Of a DNA stretch of 64,000 nucleotides, positions 50,801-59,499 are shown piece after piece (position 1 is the first letter of the stretch; every line of letters starts with the position of its first letter). The stretch is from Sipunculus nudus (Eukaryota; Annelida; Sipuncula; Golfingiida; Sipunculidae). Where the stretch lies: assembly GCA_026874595.1 (NCBI GenBank), contig CM049311.1:64461953-64525952 (forward strand), read 5' to 3'. The translations under genes were made by a program, and so were the position numbers. The notes under the pieces are model-generated. The model had not been told where the DNA came from and searched no databases. It saw only the letters and a program-made list of their open reading frames with translations.

Positions 50801-53800
50801 AATCTAGAAAGCTATCTAGGATGTATATGCATGCCGAATTTCAGGTGAATTGGTCAAACCACTGCAGAGATATGATTGATTTTAACCCAAGGTAGATGAA
50901 CAGATGGACACTGTGCAAACATGGTTGCAGGTTGCGCCACTATTTATTGTGTATGTTAAAAAAGCTATCCAAGGGCTACATTTTTACAAAAAAATTTTCC
51001 TGATCAGTCAAATGGTTCCCGAGATATGTGGGTTTATGTATGGAAACAGACGCACAAATGGATGCTGGGCAGAGAGGAAAAGTCAGAGGTCAACGCAAAT
51101 TGGTAAGGCACCAGTTCACATGTGATCCGATAATTGGTGTAAGTTTTGGAAAAATGCATCCAGTAGTCTCAGGAAGTTCTCCTGAAATGAATGCGGCGGC
51201 AGCAGCACCCGGTCAAAAACATAGTATCCGCAAAACTATGTTTTGGCGGATATGAATAGGAACAAAATTCACTATGACATGTGGAGACATCTGCAGGCAA
51301 ACATAAAACTTAAACACACGAAAACAATCACTTGTCCAAATTTGAATGAAATTGGATAAAATTTAGGAAAGATATCGCACTGAAATGAACAAGTGACCCA
51401 TGGGTCATGACGCTCAGCTGCCAAGCATGGCCTGTGACATCATGGACTGAGATTCACAACTTCCAGTCAAATTTTGAAGAACCAATTTGCCAATTTGTTG
51501 AAAATTTACAGAAATATATATCACCTATGTCTGGTTAAAACACAGTGAATTGATGGTCTGAGGAAAATGCATGATTGTTAAGCTATCAGGAACTATTCCA
51601 ACAGCTTGCTTGAAACCTGTCAGTCTCAAAGGAACACCACAAAGGGAAAATATAAGATCAAAATATATAGCAAAAATCAAGGAAATACATGCAAGAATTA
51701 TTGAGAAACAGGTGCTTCTGTATGAATTTTAATTCAATACAAGCCAACTGTACTGCACTTTTATAAATGATGGTAATATTTATTCAGAAATATTTGACCC
51801 AATCCTTTACAAGATTACATAAATATACATCCAACTGCATTCACTTTAACCGTTCTTGAGATAATATGATCAAAAGGAATTAAAAGATGGTTGCCTGGTG
51901 GCCATATTGGACTTCTGACAAATCTGAAATCAGACAACAAACATTCTCTAAATCGGACCAAACATTAAAGAAAAATTACTGAAACTGCACTGAAGAAAGA
52001 ATTTCTAAGGTGGCTAACTGGCAGACATTATGGATTTCTGACAAGTATGACATTTGATATCCCACATTCTCCAATAAGAGACCAAACTTGGGCAAATTAT
52101 CCAGTAATGAATGCCCAAAATAATTCAAAAGGCATGTCCAGGCCCTCATATCAGATTTATAGATATGCAATTGTAAAAAGTGTAAGTCCAATATTTTTTA
52201 TTATCACTCTGCTTTTCAATGGGGTCAGCAGGGTAGGTAAACTGCCAAACCTGAAAGAAAAGAAATGCAGAAAGCATGACTAAGAGTCTTGAAATAAAAC
52301 AAAAAGCCATCCTAAATCAAGGTACACATCCATCTATTATGAGAACAAACACTTGCTTTTATATGTGGTGATATATATATTAAAATATTCAGATATCTAG
52401 GAGACTAAGTTTATTGCTAGGATTCCATAAAATAAACTGCAAAATGTTCCCATCATCTTATAAATCAGTAGCTAAACCTTAATACTATACTCTCATAGTC
52501 AGAATGCCTGGCTGAAGCATTCTGACAACAGTGTTTTTGTTATGAAGTAACGAGGTACTTATCACTGAGCCTTATCACTTATAGGCTGATACAAAAGGGA
52601 GTCATATGTCACCAGTGTCACTCACAATTACAGCCACACAGTGAGATGTACCAGCTGGAGTGGGATGGTTATATATACAAGAAAAATAGAGATGGTCTAT
52701 AAAATAAGTAATTGTGAACATCCCTGACCTATGACCTTGGCCTTTTGCCCATATATCAACTGGATTCTTTCTAAATGATGGGTAACTACGAACCACTTAA
52801 ATCTGGTGTAATTACTTGGCAACCAATGGGTGAATAACTTTGACCTGCAACCTTTAACCTGCTGACCAGCTGACCCAAAAATCAATAAGTTATTTATTCA
52901 AGCAAAAAGACCCATAAATATGAAGTTTGAGTCAAACTGAGTGATGCATAGATGTGGCATATGTGAAAGACTGAAGGTTTGGGTTGAACAGTTACACTTG
53001 AAATATGCTCACAAGCATTTAGAACAATTAAATATTGTGACCTTGACCTTTGACTTTTTGACCTCAACATCAATAGGCTTCTTCCCTTATTGGTAGGTAA
53101 GCCATATATGACAGATGGAAGGTACAGATTGAAAAGTTTGCCTGAAAATGACTCCACGCAAGAAGTGGGTGCTGTGAACTTGACCTTTGACCTCAAAATC
53201 AACAGGTCTTTTCCCCTGTTGGCAGAGAATCGATATCAGTGCTGGAAGGTTTGGATTGAAAAGTCTAGCTTGAAATGTGTCCACAACCTTTTCAAAGAAG
53301 TGGATCCTGTGACCCTGACCTTTGACCTTGTGACCTCAAAATCTATAGGATTCTTCTCCAACTTAGTAGGTGAGCTATATGTGAAAAATCAAAGAATCGG
53401 GATGAAAGGGTTGGCTTAAAATGCATCCACAGGCTTTTCAAAGAAGAGGCTCCTGTGACCTTGACCTTTGACCTTTTGACCTAAAAAAAATTATGGTTCT
53501 TCCCCTGTTGGTAGGTGAGCTGTATGTGAAAGATGGAAGGTTTGGGATGAAAATTTTGTCTCAAAGAGTTATTTCTGGGGGGTGCAAACACACCCCATAA
53601 CTTCGAGAATATAGGTCGCAGTGACCTAATTTCAGGTTTGCAAGGAGATCTTTTTATAACCTCTAAGACTGCATAGGGTTCATGGCCCTAGCCCCTACGG
53701 TTACGATTTGTGCCCTGCTAACGGCCGGACGGGCGGACAGACGGAAGGACGACAGACAAAGACCCATCGCTATAGCCCAGCATGACTGAAAGTCAGCTGT

Positions 53801-54436
53801 GCTAAAAAACCTGACCGACTTCTTAAGATACTGGTGATGCCACAAATGTTCAGGAACTGATGAATTTGCCCAAAAGCAATATTCTAGGCAAAATTCATAG
53901 CAATCCATGCATTCATTATCAAGATACTGATAATTAATCTGGGGTGTCCAAACAGGCTGCATAACTTATAGAATATAGGTTGCAGTGACCTAATTTCAGG
54001 TTTTCTTTAAGGAGAACTATCAAGGACCTCTGAGAATCTCAAGTTATAAAGTACTAAGTCTGACAGTTACAATTTGTGCCCTGTTAACGGCCATACAGCC
54101 AGGTGGATGACGGATAAAGAGCTCTCCTGCCTGAACTCAGGCCCTGGACAGCAAGAAATCTGTGCATGCGTAGCTAAGCCAGTGTCCAGTGCTTTCAAAG
54201 CTTGTGCTTTAGCTGCCAGTGTCCAGTGCTTCTACAGCTCATGTCGGAATCTGGTGCATTTTATGAGTTGGTTCGATTTGCAAGGAATATTCTCTGTCCG
54301 TCTGTCTGTCTATCAAAAAAACTTTCACAAACAGCTTAATGCTGATGGTTTATCATAATATTTATTATACAACCAACTGAATTTTACATATTTTTTAGCA
54401 GCCATGTCATCCAGTGTTGAAGAATAATATATATAT

Positions 54437-54473
<37 letters not shown>

Positions 54474-54492
54474 GTGTGTCAGGAAGAGAAAT

Positions 54493-54552
<60 letters not shown>

Positions 54553-54871
54553 CCTGACACACACACATACACACACTCTCTCTCTTTGACCAGACACACA
54601 CCCACTCTCTCACTGACACACGCACACACACACACAATTTTCTCTCTTTCCTGCTCTCTCTCTTACAAACACAAAGACATTCTCTCTCCATTTCCGACAC
54701 ACACATTCTCTCTCTCTCTCTCTCGCAGGGACCTACACTAAACAATATTACTGAAACTTTCACCAGACTATTCATAAAATAATGAAGAAGGTATACATTG
54801 TTTATTGGCAATTTTATTGGAATTAAAAGTTTTTAGTGTGTATTCATAGGGATATGTTATATTGTGTAGTG

Positions 54872-54935
<64 letters not shown>

Positions 54936-57744
54936 TATAAGATACTAAATATCACCATACTTTCTCCAACACAAAAAAAAAATTTACTATATGCAATATG
55001 TTGCAGCATTGTCTCTAAAGACACATTAAAAATTATATTAATGCAATCACAATTCAAATTTATTATTTTTGGATGCACTTGTAACAAAATAAAAAGGGAA
55101 CACTAATGAAGACGAACTGAATATTGAATTATTTTGTTTCTTTCTATGGTGTGTAAACATCTCGACAAATAAATTGTTAGACTGGCCCAGTCCATGAAAT
55201 AGTTCTGACTTAATTGTTGCTTAATTTGACCCTCTGATTTCATGGACTGGTAATCTTGCTGGTTCCCGGACGGTCAGAGCCACAGATCACCGCCTCGCTG
55301 AACTAAGGTCTTTTCCAGTGACGTCAGCAGTGGTCTTTCCCAGAATCTTTTTCAAAACCAACATGGTTCATTCAGTAATCACCTATTCCGGGCTTCCAAT
55401 TGGTTACAAATATTCCCACTTAATTTGTCTTAATAATTTTAGGCCGTCACTTAAATTGAGTTCGGCGAGACTTTATAAAACACTATAACCCTCAGCCTCA
55501 GTGTTAACATTTATCGGACCAGCAGTCTTGAAAGTTGGCCTGTTTAAACATGATGTAGGCCAAACTCTGGCTCAGCCAATCAGGGCGAGATATTCAGGTG
55601 CACCACGCGACGAGCGCAGTCAAAATGTACTGGCTGACTGAAACGATCACGATTCGCGAGTCGTGACAGTCAATACACGGGTTCAGACAAATGCTGCCAG
55701 CTGCTCTTGTCATCTCGGCAGATGGAATTTTTACTGGACCTGTCGGTACAAAATTGTTGCGATAGTGTCTACATTATGCACTTACATTTGGCCCATGGCC
55801 CGTAATATTCGTTCAGCAGAGATATATCATAGAACACGAAGATTCATGTGTGAACTACCTAAACACATGATTTCAGTGCGAATGTTACCAAACGGGTCGA
55901 GCTGTGGGACCGCTGTTGGCGTTCTCATAGCAACGATGCCACTCACATGAGGAGTGACGGCCTGATATGCAAACACGGGGGAATCGTCAGGTCCTCAAAG
56001 AGCCTTGTGACGCCTTGATATGCAAATATCAGGGATTCACCCTACGGACTTTACAGGGCTTTAGTGACAAGAGCTGGCACTGTGTTAAGTCTATTGGTAC
56101 ATGGAATCACTTTTTATTGTAAGCATTTTATTAGGAAACGCAAATACTAAAGCCCTGGCAGGGCTAATAAATTGTTTGCTAATTCATCAATTGTTCTTTT
56201 GTGTAATCTACCATTTATGACCAACGTAAGGAACACCCTCTGGGTTTGGTAACAGTTTTCTAAGTTTTGTCACTCTGCACATGGGCATCATCTCACACTT
56301 GCTCCAACAGGTGATTTCACCACTCTGAGTCAATGCCCTTGCTTTCTTTGCTTGGTACCTCAGATCAGCCCAGCCTCCCATGTTTTCCATTAGCTTCCAG
56401 TAGTGCCTATACAGTTCATGCCGTATTCTGATATTCTCCACACATGGAGGCTGTCCATTCTCCCTGGCAGCAAGGTACGGAAGGTGAACAGGGCGTACAG
56501 CCATACATGGTGTCTTGTAGTATTCTGGGCAGTCTGTGTCCAGCTCTTCTCCTCCTTCTTTTGCAGGGCCACGATTCACTCCACAATGCTCAATTCCATT
56601 TCTTTTTTTCTTGGTTGCAGCCTTCTCTGTAATGAAATGTAGTAAATAAAAAAAATTTCTAGGGCTTGTTGCTGCTTACTTCTTTCAAGTGGCACTGAAT
56701 TTTGATATTTTTATATGTGCATGTTGTACAAAATTTATATTACTATTCTAATTAGGACATTACTTTGTTTATATCCATCTTATTATGAAGAAGTGATTTA
56801 TTTATTTTGTAGCCTTCCTTTCAGTAGGATATACATTCTAATATTCATATGTCTGTTTAGAATGAAGAAATAAACTAATTAAGCAGGCATTCATTGCCTT
56901 ATAAATTAGACTAGTCCAAAGATACATACATCTTATTGTGAAATAAGGAATGTTTTTATGTTTTGATAGTCAATACTTTCTGAGATATATTCTGTTCAAA
57001 ACAGAAACGTCATTCATTATGAATAGTGATAATTATTTACTTACTGTTTTGTCCACTTGAGTCAAGAAGATGTCCATAACCATGCTCCCTTAGCAGTTCA
57101 CTTACTGCAGAGAAATCGTCATATGGTATCTTCACAAATGAAAATTTGCTGGATGTCATTCTGTGCAGCTAGGTTATACCTAATGTTCACTCTAACAACT
57201 GAAGCAATTGACAAATGTTCTCTTCCTGAGAAATCTGGCCTCTAATGTGAAGTGTCAGAGAAGAGAAAAAATGTTGCAAAATCCTCACCACAGCAATGAT
57301 ACTGTGTCTGGCAGTGTAATGACCGTACCACCCTCCCAGTATTCTTTGTCTGGGGAAAACCCTGAGGACAGTGAGGCTGAGCTGCAGTGTTATGAATGAA
57401 CTTATATATGTTAATTACTATGCTCCAAAATTGTTCTACCAGTCTGTGAGACAGATGTGTACAAATGTTGGAGAATATTGCAGAACTCATTCTCTTTGTA
57501 AATATACCTAAGTGCCAGTCATATCAATTAACATATTTATATACTATATAAATATACTTGTCCAGATATCAACACACGTAAGAAAAATCAAAATAATTCA
57601 ATATTCAGTTGGTCTTCTAAAGTGTTTCCTCATGTTTTTTTTTGTTACAAGTCCATCCATAATTAATAAATTTGAATTGGTTTTTGCATGTTTGCTGTGA
57701 AAATAAATGTTCATGTGTCTTTAGAGTCAATGCTGATACATTTT

Positions 57745-57785
<41 letters not shown>

Positions 57786-59353
57786 CATATACATATACAT
57801 AGAAGATGAAACATACATTCATCTATTTTGGTCATGCACATTTGTCAAGTTAGTATGGTCAAATATACTTTTATGGTTAAAAGAGAATAAAGTGGCTGAA
57901 CAGGATTTTAGTTTTGACTGTGCACCAATAATATTAGGTGATTATACAGACATTATAGGCAGTATTGTACTTTTTGTTAAAAAATATATATATGACTGTA
58001 GAGGTAAAAGCAACAAGCCTTTGAAAGGAGCTATCTTGTTTATTAAACATGTGAAGGAAATAGAAAAATATATTGCTTATAAGAAAGGAAATACTATTGT
58101 ACATGATAAAAAAATGGAAGAAACTGAACTTTCTTACAGAAAGCAGTAACACACCAATCTTAAATTTATAATTTAGGGTTATAGGGTCTTTTTTTATCAT
58201 GAAATAGTTTACACGTAGACATTTAAGTGATTGATAAAAGTATGTTAATGATATGAGTAGATATATGTGATAACAACTGTTATAAATAATCAATAAAAAG
58301 GAATGTTCATTTATATTTTCACATAAGGGTAAATTGTATTGCTAGCATACATATATAAATGGGCAATGAATTGTGATTAATTATAAAAACGTGGTTACTT
58401 AAGTTTTACTGAGTTAGGTCTGTATAGGGAAGTCCGTATCATATATTAACGGTAAGACAGGCATTGTTATGAACCATTACAATTTGTTTGGCTCATGAAT
58501 GTAATTTTCATCAATTTAAAAGAAGGTGACAGCTATAGCATAAAGATATGTATGTTTCACTTAATTATCACTAGGTGACAAGAGAGATTTAAAGCATGTA
58601 AAAATAATAATTAATAGGGTATAATGTAAATTGTCCCATGGGTGTACTTGGTCTGCCATTCATGCAATAGCTATTCATTGTAAAAATTGTTAACCTTCTC
58701 TTACAATAATAGGTAAATAAACATCCACTATGATAGGAATAATTGAATGATGTATTAATCATACAAAGATTGTTATATTAGAAAACCAAAGTTATATTTT
58801 TTTTATAAGGTGATATGGGGATATCTGGTTTAATATGCAACAGGAAATCAACATATTTTTTTTTATTCACAGCTAGTAAGGTATATATTGTAATCAGGCA
58901 GTTAGTTACTTGAGGATTAGAATGAATTAGATCAAGTTTTTTATAGGGCCCTAGGGTCAGATGAAGTTAACATCCTTGATAATTAAAAAATAGGTTTAGT
59001 ACAGAGGTAGCTAGGTACCAGGTGTGCATTAATATAACAGGTTGCATTTGTATTATAGATCTGTTAAAATTTAAGGATTAGTAACAATTTTTGTTCTATT
59101 GAAGTGTTTTGCTTGCAGAGATCATATCTCACCTGTGCCAGATTGTCTCCTGTTTTTCATCCGTTTTTAAAAATGTTTCTGTGCCTGTACTTTTTTGATT
59201 CAATAAAAAAAAAAAAACATATACATATACATATAAATACACCCTTCAAATTATTCCTTCCAATAAAATTGCCAGTAAACAATATATATACCTCTTCATT
59301 ATTTTATGCATAGTTTGGTGAATAGTTTCCAATATATTGCTTTGTGGTAGGTT

Positions 59354-59388
<35 letters not shown>

Positions 59389-59440
59389 GTGAGGGTGTCA
59401 GAGAGAGTGAGCGTATGTGTGTGTCTGTGTGAGTCTGAGA

Positions 59441-59499
<59 letters not shown>

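Larger units (their letters stand above)
54121..54826 (+). repeat. Long inverted repeat, left arm
   Basis: It runs GCTCTCCTGCCTG ... AAGAAATCTGTG ... GCTAAGCCAGTGTCCAGTGC ... (TA)n, CA/CT runs ... CAATTTTATTGGAA. The reverse complement of 59,248-59,713 matches the non-simple parts closely, for example 41 of 43 bases around 54,155-54,197. The left arm carries an internal duplication of GCCAGTGTCCAGTGCTT that the right arm lacks. Confidence 0.85.
54827..56207. other. Interior of the inverted-repeat unit, left side
   Basis: It holds a (TA)n run (54,876-54,934), a 14-bp hairpin (55,187-55,250) and a CpG-containing block (55,260-56,110) with promoter motifs. No convincing ORF: the open frame at 55,663-55,950 starts with GTG and matches nothing I recognise. 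Confidence 0.45.

Noticed and set aside
54325-54811. ORFs rich in Ile-Tyr or Leu-Ser repeats
   Set aside because: They are translations of (TA)n, (CA)n and (CT)n runs.
55663-55950. 95-codon plus-strand ORF near the promoter-like block
   Set aside because: It begins with GTG, has no recognisable domain and no homology I can recall; coding is not supported.
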